From Petaurus breviceps papuanus (taxonomy: Eukaryota; Chordata; Mammalia; Diprotodontia; Petauridae), in the NCBI GenBank assembly GCA_028583685.1, contig JAMXIF010000043.1, positions 5,821,408 to 5,885,407 on the forward strand: DNA of 64,000 bases, in the 5' to 3' direction. The position numbers were made by a program, and so were the translations under genes. The number at the start of each line of letters is the position of its first letter. The stretch's first letter is position 1. Of this stretch, positions 1 to 10,764 are shown one piece after another. The notes below the pieces were generated by a model. That model was not told the DNA's origin. It did no database searches and saw only the letters and a list, made by a program, of their open reading frames with translations.

Positions 1-165
1 AAGCAAAAGACTTGGGTTCAATGCCTAGCTTTGTTACTCATTATTTGCATTACATTAGCTGACTCAATGACCCTTACTAATTTAATCTATATATTGAGTA
101 TAATATACCATATTACTACTTGACACAATTGTTTTAAGGATCAAATGAGATAAAGCCCTATGTGA
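1..165 (+). repeat. MIR-like CORE-SINE relic
   Basis: The opening bases follow the plus-strand order of a MIR: 'GACTTGGGTTCAATGCC', then a degenerate 'TTACTCATTATTTG', then 'GGATCAAATGAGATAAAG'. The copy is cut by the window edge and strongly decayed. Call made by eye from remembered consensus. Confidence 0.4.
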
Positions 166-219
166 TTTCTTTTTATTATCCAGGATCACTGAATGAAGTA
201 ATGCACTATAAAACTGGTA

Positions 220-860
220 AATTGGGGGGGAGGGGAGAGTAAATCAAGATGGTGGAATAAAGGAAGCACTCTACAATCATTCATCTTCAAAGAAACTTAA
301 AATAATGCCTCAAATCAAATTCTTGAGTGCCAGTGAGAGAAAAAGGTCAGAGGGAGACATTCTTCCAACCTAAGACAACTTAGGAAGTTGGAGAGATCTT
401 TGATGGGGGGAAGAGTGGAACTCTGCTCAGAGCCTATGTGGATGAAACTCCAGTGGTGGTACTACTATCAGTGGGTGGCTACAGAAGCAATACCTGCTTT
501 AGGAAGTCTCAAGTCAGAGAGAGTAAGGGGACCTAGCAATTGGTTAGGAAGAGATTGCAGGGGATCCTTGTGCTAGTACTAAACACAGAACAAGACACAA
601 TTTGGCAACTCCACTGTCTATACCAACTTTCAGGTCACAATGCAAGGGCAGAGAGGAGCATTTTCAGTCAAAATGTAGTGTTAATATGAGGAGGACTATT
701 GCTTTTGTTTAGAGGGGATCAAGCACTTGAGGAGTAGTATCATTTCCAGTCTCAAGGGAGAGTGCAGAGGAGAAGTATCAAATGCCATCCTAAGGAATCA
801 GGGACACATTAATCATCTTTACTAATGATTGGTAAAGTATCTATTTTCTATTTGTACCCA
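220..860 (+). mobile_element. L1 5'-end fragment (5' UTR only)
   Basis: The block opens with a G-run followed by 'CAAGATGGTGGAATAAAGG', the usual start of marsupial L1 5' UTRs ('gagccaagatgg'). It continues with 5' UTR-like text, including 'GACAACTTAGGAAGTTGG', which matches the piece at 4720-4745 ('GGCAACTTAGAAGTTTGG'). No ORF1 coiled coil, ORF2 or 3' tail follows. The short open frame at 388-576 lies inside the 5' UTR and shows no known domain. A copy that keeps the 5' end and loses the 3' end is the reverse of normal L1 truncation. The right boundary is approximate. Confidence 0.55.
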
Positions 861-879
861 AGTGAATTCTTTAGTGTTT

Positions 880-1060
880 TGGTCTGGAAAAAAAATGGAG
901 ATTTCTATTCAATTCTGGACCATACCACTAGCAAGTTGCATGAATTAGAATAGCCATCTCTCTCTACATCACTTTCCTCAAGAGCAAAATGAGGTTGATT
1001 TTTTTCTATAATATTATTCTGAGAAGCAAAAGTCAAGTTCAACTTTATCTTCTCCTGGTT
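880..1060 (+). repeat. MIR-like relic
   Basis: Weak plus-strand MIR order: 'ACCACTAGCAAGTTGCATGA', then 'CATCACTTTCCTC', then 'AAAATGAGGTTG'. Low identity, so the call is tentative. Confidence 0.35.
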
Positions 1061-1690
1061 AATGGAGAAGATCAATGATATGGATAATCCAAAATGGTGT
1101 ATAATTAAGTCACTCTTTTTTTGCTCTAGAATACATTAAAAAATTTATTATGCAGCATATCTACTTCATTAGAATTTGCAAAGATGAAAGATAATGTTAG
1201 AAAGAAACAATTATATTTTAGAATAAACAGCTAGTGTTGGGGCTAGGGAGGTGGTTAGGAAGAAGGTTTACAACACACTAGTTGCAAGCAAGAAGTAAAG
1301 TACCCTGTGAATAATACAGAAAATGTTAGTCAACTCACAGGTAATTGAAAAAATCATATTTAATCCTATTGCAGTTCTAAAGGGCCACATTTACCCCTTC
1401 CACCCCCCAAAATGCTTTTGAAACTAGGGGCTTAATTAGCTTAATCCTTTGGTCAAAGAGAATAGATCACTACCACAATCCCTCAAAAAATATAAAGGAA
1501 GAAGACTTTGATGTAGTGAGCCAGGGTTGGTCTGGAAAAGGCTAACATCAGGAATACCAGGGCACAGGCATAAATACATTGGAATAGTAGAGGAGAGAGT
1601 ATAAGCATTAGAATAAAGAGGAAAATTAAGATAAACTTTAGTTTTTTGACTACAAATTGAGATACCATTTCATTCATCCATTCTGTCTCC
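1061..1690. other. Unassigned AT-rich sequence
   Basis: I see no recognisable gene or repeat here. The open frame on the minus strand at 1483-1677 encodes a hydrophobic peptide typical of AT-rich DNA and has no family signature. Confidence 0.5.
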
Positions 1691-1856
1691 CATTGCTTTG
1701 ATGTTAATGCTTTCCCTCAACACATATATCCTGTATGTAACTTGTTTGTACATAGTTGTTTGTATGTTTTGTCCTCCATTAAACAATGAGCTCCTTGAAG
1801 GCAGGGACTGTCTTTTGCCTTTCTTTGTATACCCAGTGCTTATTAGCATTTTAAAA
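1690..1856 (+). repeat. L2 LINE 3' end
   Basis: Contains the L2 3'-terminal signature in order: 'GAGCTCCTTGAAGGCAGGG', 'CTTTCTTTGTATACCCAG', then 'GTGCTTATTAGCA'. The copy is old, about 170 bp and 5'-truncated. Confidence 0.75.
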
Positions 1857-2168
1857 ATGTTTAGTGATTGATTTTCTGCCTTCTTACTTAAATTAACCTA
1901 TTATCTAATTGAATTTTCTTCCTCTTTTCAGCCTGCCTCCACCTTCTCACTTACTGGTTAAATTGAATTGATAGATACATCCTGGGACAAATGGAAAACA
2001 GATTCCTTTTTTTTTACAACCCAAAATGAAACCATTTCCCCTACTTCAGGTTTTTCCCTCAACCTTAAACTCTTTAGCTCCGGGAGCAGGGAGAGGTGGG
2101 GGGGACTAAAGATCATTAACATACTTGGGAGGTTGCATATGCCATAACCACAAGGGTGGGTTTCTATG

Positions 2169-2172
2169 TAAG

Positions 2173-2236
<64 letters not shown>

Positions 2237-2240
2237 TGTA
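2169..2240. repeat. (TA)n(TG)n microsatellite
   Basis: A TA dinucleotide tract passes directly into a long TG tract. The same compound tract sits at the equivalent place in the HAL1 3' UTR at 56067-56165, so it belongs to the element rather than having arisen independently. Confidence 0.85.
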
Positions 2241-2845
2241 CATGTATACATAGACAGAGGGCACAGGAAGAATTGAATATGAAAGGATTATATCTAAAAA
2301 ATAAAATTAAGTGGTGAGAAAAGAATATAATGAGAGAAGGAGAAAAGGAGAGATGGAATAGGGCAAATTATCTCATATAAAAGAGGCAAGAGAAAACTGT
2401 TAAAATGGAGGGGAAGAGCAGGAAGGTAAAAGGGAATGAGTCAACCTTACTCTCATTGAATTTGACTTAAGGAGGGAATAACATACACACTCAATTGGGT
2501 ATCTTGCCCTACAGGAAAGTGGGGGGGAAGGGGATAAGAGGGAGGATGACAGAAGAGAGGACAGATTGGGGGAGAGGGTAGTTAGAAGCAAACACTTTTG
2601 AAAAGGGAAAAAGTCAAAGGAGGAAATATAATAAGTGGCAGGCAGGATAGGATGGAGGGAAATATAGTTAGTCTTTCACAGTGTAACTACGATGGAAATG
2701 TTTTGCGTAATTACACATGAACAACCTATATTGAATTGCTTGTCTTCCCAGTAGAGGAGGGTGAGGAGGGAAGAAAGGAAAGAATCTGCAACTCAAAGTT
2801 TTAAAAAAAATGTTAAGTAAATAAATATTTTTTAAAAAAAGGAAG
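2241..2845 (+). mobile_element. HAL1 3' UTR, 5'-truncated copy
   Basis: The sequence is collinear with the 3' UTR of the complete HAL1 at 56170-57010. Shared landmarks are 'ATACATAGACAGAGGGCACA', 'AAAATGGAGGGGAAGA', 'CACTTTTGAAAAGGG' and 'AACCTATATTGAATTGCTT', ending near 'TGCAACTCAAAGTTT' and an A-rich tail. It represents the last ~650 bp, as expected for a 5'-truncated reverse transcript. It carries no coding sequence. Confidence 0.75.
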
Positions 2846-3190
2846 AAATGTCCAATATATGATTAGAGGGACAGGAGATAATCAAGTGAGAGTCATGCTC
2901 AACATGAATCACAAATCCACATTTAAAAAGCTTATAAGTATTTTAAAGAAAAAAAAGATATAAAATAGAACAGCACTAACAACTTTTCTAAGACTAAGTA
3001 AATATATTGATTAGAGTGACATTAGCAACCCATAGAACAAAAAAAAGGGGAACAAATTTTTGGATTAAAGTAAAAAAGATCTGCGATGAACAAGTGGTTC
3101 AGTAGCACTGGGCAGCTATTTGTACTCTGTTTCTTGAGAATGGTGTGTATATGTGTGTAATAGCTAAGCTATTTAAGGCTGATATTGGCA
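2846..3190. other. Unassigned AT-rich sequence
   Basis: No gene, RNA or recognised repeat is visible. Confidence 0.4.
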
Positions 3191-3194
3191 CTAG

Positions 3195-3500
3195 CCAAAT
3201 TTTCTTTGAAAAGCTCTGCCTTTTGCATGCCCCAGCTCAAGTTCTCCTTCATCTACAGAACCTTTCATGACCACTTCAGTCTACATTTGTCTGTGATTTA
3301 CATTAATGCATTCCTGTGATTTTATGCTTTCTAGTAATTCTAGTTGGAACCACATAATTCAATACTTCATTATACTCTGACTTACACTGCACCTTACTCT
3401 TTAAATATAAAAAATTTAAGTTACCTACTTTACAACTGAAAGAATCATATCATACTTATACATCTCACATAGTACTAATATATACTGGGCATGAAAAAGG
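3195..3500 (+). repeat. L2 LINE 3' region relic
   Basis: Degenerate L2 text: 'GCCCCAGCTCAAGTTCTCC', then 'CTACAGAACCTTTCATGAC', which resembles the L2 segment 'cctcctccaggaagccttccctgac'. The usual 3' terminus is not clear. Confidence 0.45.
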
Positions 3501-3954
3501 GCTTTTATCAATAACTTCTAAGCCACAGAAATTAATATTTTATTTATTTTCTCAGAAGAATGTGCTTTGCTGACTCACTCACACTCTTTAATAGTGCACA
3601 TTTTTGAGTACAGGAGTGCAAACAAGGGTTAAAGAATATTGTTGAACTTTAAAACTTGGTAAAGCAGGTAAGGCATAGCATGATGTAGCCAACAGAAATG
3701 AATTAATGTTGCCTAGTTGGAGAACCTTGTTGAGATGACAGTCAATTCCTCCATAACTAGAAAACCTATGTAACTAGAAGAAGAGTTTGCGAACATTTTG
3801 GAGTTTATAACACAATTGTGAACTGATGGAAATATATGGGGAGTAAAGGATGGGACGTGGATGGTCTATTACCCATATTCCTCCTGCAGAAAACTATTCT
3901 CCTATGAAGAAACAATGCATCCATCCCCAATAGGTCCAAGGGATTAATTTGTTG
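3501..3954. other. Unassigned sequence
   Basis: Nothing recognisable on either strand. Confidence 0.4.
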
Positions 3955-4095
3955 AATGTACTTTTATTCAACAAATATGTATTAAGTAACTTCTATGTGT
4001 AGTAAAGCAGATTGGACACAGTGGGGAACAAATATAAATAATGAACTCTCTCTGCTCTCAAGCAGCTTAGGGTATAGTCTAATGAATATACTATG
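3955..4095. repeat. Old interspersed repeat ('ATTCAACAAATATGTATTAAG' type)
   Basis: This has the layout of a mammal-wide relic seen again at 9030-9110, 23650-23860 and 24200-24390: 'CAACAAATATGTATTAAG', then 'GGGGAACAAATATAAATAA', then 'CTGCTCTCAAGCAGCTTAG'. I do not recall its library name. Confidence 0.5.
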
Positions 4096-4540
4096 CTTCA
4101 GTGGATTCATAATCTTATCAATGTGGGATCTCCTTCCAATTGCATAAATTGAGATGAATCAACTCTTCATTATCCTTTTTGTTTCTAATCAGTATCCTTT
4201 ACAAATCCTCCACAAGGGATCCATCCAAAATGCTAAAGGACTTGCTCTAGTTCATTAAATGTCCTCTAGGCATTGCCAGTCAGATTTTTTCACTGAATCA
4301 CTTTATTAACATGAGTGAGTCATCTCTCCTTTTTTTTTTTACCTTATTAGACATTTCTCAGGTAATACCATCTATGCCAGTTCTTGAGGTCAAATAATTG
4401 AAGGTTATATAGTACAACCTACATATATCCACCATGTCTCTCCATTGTCTTTTGAATCACCCACAGTTTTGACTCATTGGAAATGCATTATGTTCTATGA
4501 TGAACAGCAACAAAATCAGCATTTTAAAAATCAAATTTTC
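4096..4540. other. Unassigned sequence
   Basis: No gene or repeat that I can support. Confidence 0.4.
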
Positions 4541-4549
4541 AAATTAATT

Positions 4550-5789
4550 GGTATTACAAACTCTCTGAGGGGTGGGGGTAGAGCCAAGATGGTGAAGAAA
4601 AATCAAAGACTTGCCTAAGCTTTCCCAAAATCCCCTCCAAGCAATTTTAAATAAAGCCTCAACACAAATTTTGGAGTGATGGAATCCACAAGAAGACAGG
4701 ATGAAACAATGTTCAAGTCTAAGGCAACTTAGAAGTTTGGCAGGAAAAATCTGTTTCACTGGGATGAAAAAGGAGTACAGCACAGGCCACATACCAGAAA
4801 AACAATAGTCCTTGGGGACACTTGAATCAGCTGTGGCAGAAGCACTTTCCAGAGCTCTTAGTCCACAGCCATTAAGGGGTCAGAGACCTGGTCAGAAGGA
4901 GATTATAGGAATCCCTTTGCTGGCACTAATTGCAGGAATCTGTTGCATTGCTAATACACAGATCTGGATTACAGATCTGGGTTGCAATCTCAGGCAAAGG
5001 AAGAAAATTAGCATGCTAAAGTTTGTGAGTACAAGGGAACAGGGACACTGGTAAAAGTACCAGAGCAGAAAAGATTTCTCGTAGTTACACAGACCAGAGC
5101 ACAAGACAAGAGAATAGCAAGCAAACATCTACTTAAACCATATCATTTTGGAAGAACTGAAAACTTACAGATCCTTGAACTACCTCTGAAAACAGCTGAA
5201 CAACAACAACCAAAAAAAACTAAAGCTTGGGATAGTGTTTGCTCCTCCCCAGGAATAGGAGCCAACTTTAATATTAAGGTCATATAAGGTCATATAATAG
5301 TCAAGAAAGTCAAGAAATAGACTGGAAAAATGACCAAACAACAACAAAGATCCTGAACATAGAAAGCTACTATGGTGACAGGGAAGATAAAAACCAAAAT
5401 CTCCAAATACACACACACACACACACATACAGAGAAATCATGAAAAAAGAGTAAAAACTTTATTTTAAAAGTCACAAAGATACTGAGGAAAATAACACCT
5501 TAAAAATTGAGTAGGACAAATGGTAAAAGATGCACAAAAACCCAATGAGAAGAAGAATGCCTTAAATAGAATTTGCCAGAAGAAAAAGATGTACAAAAAT
5601 TCACTGAAGAAAAGAAATTGTTTAAAAGCATAATTGATCAAATAGTAAAAGGAGGCATAAAATCTCACTGAAGAAAATAATTCATTAAAAATTAGAATTG
5701 GGCAAGTGGAAGCTAATGATTTCATTAAATAAAAAATGCAAAAATGTGAATAATTTAATCTGTAATTAAGGAAAAATAAAATATTAAAT
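4550..5789 (+). mobile_element. L1 5' UTR plus start of ORF1, lacking the 3' part
   Basis: It starts near 'GGGGGTAGAGCCAAGATGG', the L1 5' terminus. About 0.75 kb of 5' UTR follows, then A-rich sequence with the ORF1 heptad-repeat text ('AAATAACACCTTAAAAATTG', 'AGAAGAATGCCTTAAATAG') also found in the HAL1 ORF1 at 55155-55230. The homology fades after 'GAAGCTAATGATTTC' near 5720, before the RRM and C-terminal domains; ORF2 and the 3' UTR are absent. The frames are broken and give no usable ORF1. The copy may be flanked by the 9-bp repeat AAATTAATT (4541-4549 and 5790-5798), weak evidence in AT-rich DNA. A (CA)n tract lies at 5409-5428. Confidence 0.65.
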
Positions 5790-5799
5790 AAATTAATTT

Positions 5800-6115
5800 T
5801 AAACTGCCTCTACCAATCTACCAAACTGCTATTTCTCATCAGAGTGTAAACTTAGATTATTTGCCAAGCATACTGGAAACTAAATGAAAGTGTCATAGTC
5901 ACTCCACCACTGTGTCAGAGAGGACATTTGAGTACCATTCTTCTTGCCTCCAAGGTTTTCTCCCTTAACCACTCAGTCATGCTGTCTTACTTGTAGAAAG
6001 ATACTCATCATAAAGCCTGGTTCTTCCTTTAAGTAATAGCTTGGGATGCTAAAAGCACTGAAATTTTCCAAATAAAATTTAGTCTTCTCTCTTCCTCCTA
6101 TTTCTTCCATTCTCT
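5800..6115. other. Unassigned sequence
   Basis: No recognisable feature, apart from possible remote L2 text immediately before the L2 terminus that follows. Confidence 0.4.
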
Positions 6116-6119
6116 TATT

Positions 6120-6262
6120 TTTATTGATGTGTTAGCTTGTTAATTGTACTTTTTTTTGAGGGCAGGGTCTATAAAATTTTCATCTTTTTGTATCCTCAGA
6201 ACTTAGGACAGTGCCCAACATATAGGAGGCACTCAGTAAATGCTTATTGATTGATTGATAAT
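6120..6262 (+). repeat. L2 LINE 3' end
   Basis: Shows 'TTGAGGGCAGGGTCT', 'TTTTTGTATCCTCAGAAC' and the terminal 'AGGCACTCAGTAAATGC' followed by TGATT repeats, which is the classical L2 3' terminus. Confidence 0.75.
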
Positions 6263-6639
6263 CAAATTTGGATTTAAGGAAAATTGTAGTATAAATTGAA
6301 GATCTGTGGTGTACAGATGGACCAACTCATTGACTGTTGATCCATCTGAACAATAGGGTTTTTTTATACATTTATTTACTTACTTGTCCCTATGTAATCA
6401 TTCATATTGGTTCTTGCACCTATCAAATAGCATATATGATCATAATAGGAGACAATTTCCTTGCTGCATTATGTTCTACCTAATCAAACACTTAAAGATG
6501 CTGTAAACCTGACCACCCTCATCATAACTAATAATAATAATAAATCAACTAAACATGCAAAACAAAAGTCAACTCCAACCATATGCTTAGTCTATACTGA
6601 GAATAAAGTATCAAATAGCCAGTTTTAATTTTTTTAAAA
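6263..6639. other. Unassigned sequence
   Basis: Contains a short (AAT)n run near 6530. Nothing else is recognisable. Confidence 0.4.
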
Positions 6640-6790
6640 AATTTTGCTTTTTGGAGGGCAATTGGGGTTAAGTGACTTGCCCAAGGTCACATGGCTAGTT
6701 TTTGTGTTAAGTGTCTGAGGCCCAATTTGAACTCAGGTCCTCTTGACTCCAGTGCCAGTGCTCTATTCACTGTGCCACCTAGCTACCCCA
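6640..6790 (-). mobile_element. Marsupial tRNA-derived SINE, short form
   Basis: On the minus strand this reads from 'TGGGGTAGCTAGGTGGCACA' (A-box region) through the B-box-like 'GAGTTCAAATTGGGCCTC' to 'GTCACTTAACCCCAATTGCC' and an A-rich tail (T-run at 6628-6650). Length is about 150 bp. The short form stops after 'CCAATTGCC' and lacks the RTE-like tail of the long form. Confidence 0.85.
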
Positions 6791-7084
6791 GCACTGTGAG
6801 TTTAATAGAAGCTGGGGAAGGGTCCATGTAGACTCCTAGGGGAAAGTGAAGAGGTTGAAAAAGTGAGAGAGAGGTGAATTTTGTTGATTATTAATTACTG
6901 ATGACAGATCCTTTTCTCTGTTTTCTAAATCAGTTCATAAGCTCCTATGTGTCCTTGGATTCTTTTTAATTTACCTTGGGTTTCATTGAAAGCTATTTTT
7001 TTTTGCCTTCAAAGCTGTTATAGGAGCTAATAATGATTTATTTTCCCAAATCTGTGGAAACCTAGATGAATGCTTATATTCAGA
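6791..7084. other. Unassigned sequence
   Basis: An AT-rich stretch with 'TTGATTATTAATTACTGATG' and no identifiable element. It could be old unique sequence. Confidence 0.35.
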
Positions 7085-7960
7085 TAACTGCTGTTGATGT
7101 TCTTTGTCCTTCAATCTCAGAGAACCAATGACATCAGAAACATGATATCTTGACTTGTAAATATATTGGATTTAAGTGAGGCAGGGCTGTTCAAAGTCAC
7201 CAGTCTCACTCTCTTCTAAAGCGGTCTGGGTCCAGTGGCAAGATCTACTGTGATTCCCCAATAATAAGACACTGTCTTATTAAATTTTTTTGGACAGAAA
7301 AACACCAGAGGGCTTATTTTCAGGGGAGGGCTTATTTTAATGAACATTGACAGCAATTTTAATAAACAGGTAAATGTGAACAAAAAAAATGTACCTTTAT
7401 TCAATAAGCCAATCACTGGGGAAGAACAGGATGACGCGCTCACTGCTGCAGCTCTGATTGGATGCAGCTCAGAGCACGGCATGCGTTTCATGGGGGGGGG
7501 ACGGTAGCAATCTTAATAGGGCTTATTTTCGGGGGAGGGCTTATTTTCGAGGAATCTTACACAGTAAGGGGAGGGCTTATTTTTGGGATAGGTCTTATTA
7601 TCGGGGAAACACAGAGGTAGATGAGAATGACTGGTGATGATGACCTCAGCTGCTTCATTCAGAAAAGCAAGTTTTTTTCCCAGATCTCAATTTGCCTGAA
7701 GCAGCACCCATTCAGTGATTAAGGCTAGGTAACAAAAGAGTTAAAAAGGTGTGGGTGGGGGTGTTCTTTTACCTGGGCAAAAAAAATCAATCTGTGAGGG
7801 GAAGACCCTCCCAGTTTCTGGACAAAAAAGAAACTATTGCTATTTACACTCACTCTCAGCCATCACAACCCAAACAATGACCAAATTAAACTGAGACTTG
7901 CACCTATTGTTGGCTAATCTGTGAGAGCCAGAGTGATTTGTGTTTCAGGTATGATTTTTT
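7085..7960 (-). mobile_element. Short RTE-related repeat, split by a MITE
   Basis: The two parts, 7085-7247 and 7618-7960, are collinear with the repeat at 51063-51541 ('TTGGATTTAAGTGAG', 'GTCCAGTGGCAAGAT', 'GGGAAGACCCTC', 'ACACTCACTCT', 'CAGCCATCA'). About 170 bp of the same text also occurs at 16090-16260, at the 5' end of the full RTE on the minus strand, and the first ~45 bp resemble the RTE 3' terminus at 12974. I read it as a non-autonomous, internally deleted RTE relative; the strand follows from that. The MITE at 7248-7617 interrupts it. Confidence 0.6.
7248..7617 (-). mobile_element. Tc1/mariner-like MITE, copy 1 (370 bp)
   Basis: Flanked by TA at 7246-7247 and 7618-7619. The left end reads CTGTGATTCCCCAATAATA and the right end is its near inverse, TATTATCGGGGAAACACAG. 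Inside lie several GGGCTTATTTT motifs and a GC-rich core. It is the reverse complement of copy 2 (44308-44726) over its whole length. The paralogous uninterrupted repeat at 51063-51541 has 'AAGATATAGATC' at the insertion point, which confirms both ends. There is no transposase; the core frame (CSELHPIRAAAVSASS on the minus strand) is shared with copy 2 because the DNA is shared. Confidence 0.85.
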
Positions 7961-8749
7961 TAAGTGATAGAATAAATAAGTAGGGAAGAGGAAAAAGAAA
8001 GAAATCCAGTCCATGACCCCAAAATACTTGAGAGGTTTTATCACTAAAAATTTATTTTCCTTAGGGCAGAACACTCACAGTTAAGTGTCTAATTCACAAT
8101 GTGGAGAGAGGGAGAGGAGGGAGAGAGGAGGGATTTTACAATTTGAAGAACAAGATCAAAGTAATGTCTGAAATACATTTCTCTCCTTGGTAACTAGTTG
8201 GTTTGGTAAGGAACTGTACATTGGTGGTTACAGAGGGTAAAAAACATTCCAGTATGCCACACTCAGATTTGGTCAGTTAAGCCTGACTCCCAGAGAGCTC
8301 AGTCAAGGAATTGTTCTATGATGAGGACAAATGTTCACTTGGGAAAACCAAACATCTTTCAACCTCACCACACTTGAGGAAAAAAAAAAAGATTAGCACA
8401 TCTCAGGGAAACTCATGTCTCCTCTATATCTACTGCTAGTTGATAAGCAATAGGACAGAGATTTTCTCAAACCATGTCTGAGACATATCATTTTTTCTAA
8501 ATACTTTTATCCTGATGACAGCTGCAGATACCATGAAACCAATCTCTGAAAAACTTGTGTATTGATCAGAGTTGCTGGAATACAGAAATGCCTTAAAAGT
8601 GGAGCAAATTATTGGGCATGCTAACTCATTACTTCTCTAAACTCGATAGCTTCTTTTCTTCTCTCTCTTCTTCCAGCCCCACTTAAATGTTTTTCCCCTG
8701 TGATGTAGAAGAAGAAATACCTGGATAAAACTACAGCAGTATGATGTAT
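7961..8749. other. Unassigned sequence
   Basis: About 0.8 kb with no recognised family. A GA-rich patch lies at 8104-8134. Some text near 8020-8350 might be an old repeat, but I cannot name it. Confidence 0.35.
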
Positions 8750-8915
8750 TATAATTACAACCAAATTTTAAGTCAAATTAACCTGGTTTGAATATTTTCT
8801 CTGACACTTTCTGTGTGTCCTTAGGGGAATCACGTGTTATCTCTGGGTCTTAGGTTCCTCATTTGTAAAATAAGTTAGTTGCACTAAGACCCCTCCCAGT
8901 TCTATATACACAATA
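8750..8915 (+). repeat. MIR-type CORE-SINE
   Basis: Plus-strand MIR order: 'TTAACCTGGTTTGAATA', 'TGTGTGTCCTTAGGGGAATCA', 'GGTTCCTCATTTGTAAAATA', then 'CTCCCAGTTCTAT'. The central CORE region is clear. Confidence 0.65.
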
Positions 8916-9019
8916 ATATGAAGGTGAATTAGAATCCAACAACTAGAAGCTTGTTTGCTGGTTAGTATTTATTGATAAGAGGGGAGAACAAAGGATCTAT
9001 TAAAAGGAACATTGCACTC

Positions 9020-9115
9020 AGTACCATTTCTTTAATTCATCTGGTATTCCTTGAGTACCTGCTCATTGCTCTGCTAGGCGCTGTCAGGGATGCCAAAAAA
9101 TACACTTTGGTGCAC
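9020..9115. repeat. Old interspersed repeat, same type as 3955-4095
   Basis: 'TTGAGTACCTGCTCATTGC', 'TGCTAGGCGCTGTCAGGGAT' and 'GCCAAAAAATACA' follow the same layout as the relic at 24200-24390. Confidence 0.45.
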
Positions 9116-10100
9116 AGGGTAGATGGAGAATCAGAAAGGGAATTTCAGTGGAATGAGCATAATTCTCCATGGGCTAATCCTAAATAGCTAGATAATGGCA
9201 GGTCATGGAAGCAGGGCACAGAGTTAAATTTGAAATCTGGGGATATATTAGGAACACAGGCTAGAAAATCAGCACCAGGGGTACATCCAGGATGCTGGAA
9301 TTTGTCTGTGAATATAAGGACAGGAACCTAGAATAAATTAGATAATATAGGTTTGGCAGCAGGAAAAATGGTTGAAAGACCTAGGGGCAAAAAGTCTTTT
9401 AAAGAAGGCCATGGGGGTGGATAAATAATCCAGTGTGTAAAGTACAAATTGTCCAACAAAGATTCCAAGGAACCAATGATGATGCATGTTATATACATCC
9501 TGAATAGGGATGGACTAAAAGTACAGAATCAAATGTAGTTTTGAACATGACCAATTTGAGAATTTTTTTTACTTGACTGAATGTTTGTGATAATGGATTT
9601 ATTTTTGTCCAAAGAGGAGAGGAGGCAAGAAGGGAAAAAGGAATTATTATTGTTGTTCTTTATTTTTTTAAAGTAAAGAGTAAAGAATATGTGCAGTTTA
9701 AAGAACAAAATCAACACTACATCAGAGAATAAGGAAAATAATTTTAAAAAAGGATATAATAAATTTTAAAGGTCAGAAAATGTCTGGAGGCCCAAATTCC
9801 ATGTAATGAATCAGAACTCAAGAGATGTATGAAAAAAAGGAAAGGAAAGCAAACATTACAATATATGAATTGTAACACTTTAAAGGAAATGCATTGATAA
9901 CTAACATAGTTTTTCTGCCTCAGACAAAGGATTTTTATAGTTCATGTATAAATACAATAGAACCCAGTGTGGCTGACCAGCCCAAGTTGAATAGGAATTT
10001 AGTAGTCTATGGCAAAACCAACCAGAAACACTCTCAGCATGTAATGATGCTAAGCTTTTTCTGAAGTGTTAATATGGTACTTTTGGAAGTTCACTGATCT
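9116..10100. other. Unassigned sequence
   Basis: Nearly 1 kb without a recognised element. Small open frames here (8972-9187 +, 9529-9717 -) carry no motif and are taken as chance. Confidence 0.4.
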
Positions 10101-10112
10101 TTTGCATTCTTT

Positions 10113-10259
10113 TTTTAAGCAATTGGGGTTAAGTAACTTGCTCAAGGTTACACAGCCAGTTAATTTTTGTGTGGCTGCCAAGTATCTGAGGCCAGAACCA
10201 ATCCTGGGTCTCCCAACGCCAGGGCCGGCACTCTTACTCATTGCGCCACCTGGCCACCC
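10113..10259 (-). mobile_element. Marsupial tRNA-derived SINE, short form
   Basis: Minus-strand order: 'GGGGTGGCCAGGTGGCGCAA', 'GAGTGCCGGCCCTGGCG', 'TTAACTGGCTGTGTAACC', then 'ACTTAACCCCAATTGC'. Flanking direct repeats CTTTTGCATTCTTT (from 10099) and CTTTTGTATTCTTT (from 10260) differ at one base, as expected for a target-site duplication. Confidence 0.9.
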
Positions 10260-10344
10260 CTTTTGTATTCTTTTAAGGGTGAATCAGTATTCTGAAGAAA
10301 TAGTAATATATATTTCCAGAGTATTTTTAATGCTTACACTTCTC

Positions 10345-10512
10345 CCTCACACCAATACTGTGATGTAGTTTCCTATCTAAGAAATGAGAAAACTGAGACT
10401 TAGAAAGTTTCAGTGACTAGCTCAAGGTCACAAAGCTAGGAAATTACAGTTTTTGAACTTGAGCTAAGAACTTCTTATTCCAAGGCCAATGCTTCTTCCA
10501 CTTTACACAGTG
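10345..10512 (-). repeat. MIR-type CORE-SINE
   Basis: Minus-strand MIR: 'AGAAATGAGAAAACTGAGAC', 'AGCTCAAGGTCACAAAGCTA', then 'CCAAGGCCAATGCTTCTTCC'. Confidence 0.75.
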
Positions 10513-10764
10513 CTGAGAGGAGCAGAATTAAGAGGAGATCTAGGGAAATTGACCAAGTGAAATTAAGATTTTAATCTATTTATAGTTGAAATGTTTTGTT
10601 ATTAATTGAGAGGTACTATTAAATAATAAGAAATTATTTCAGAGGATCCAATAATGTGCTGTTATTGTTTTTACCTTTTGTTGAGTAAATAATATGGCCA
10701 ATATTTTGCATTCATCCTTTCACATGCACTACACCAGCTATTCATTGCTCCAAGGACACAGGTA

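Noticed and set aside
1958-2251. 97-codon antisense frame with Thr-His and Ile-Tyr repeats
   Set aside because: Direct translation of the TG/TA microsatellite.
6640-6790. tRNA gene
   Set aside because: The A-box and B-box-like words belong to a tRNA-derived SINE; no cloverleaf with an intact anticodon stem or acceptor stem could be drawn.
10050-10368. Open frames on both strands, 60-100 codons
   Set aside because: Both read through a short SINE; the peptide words (RPRIGSGLRYLA, LRPEPILGLPTPGPALLLIAP) recur wherever this SINE occurs.
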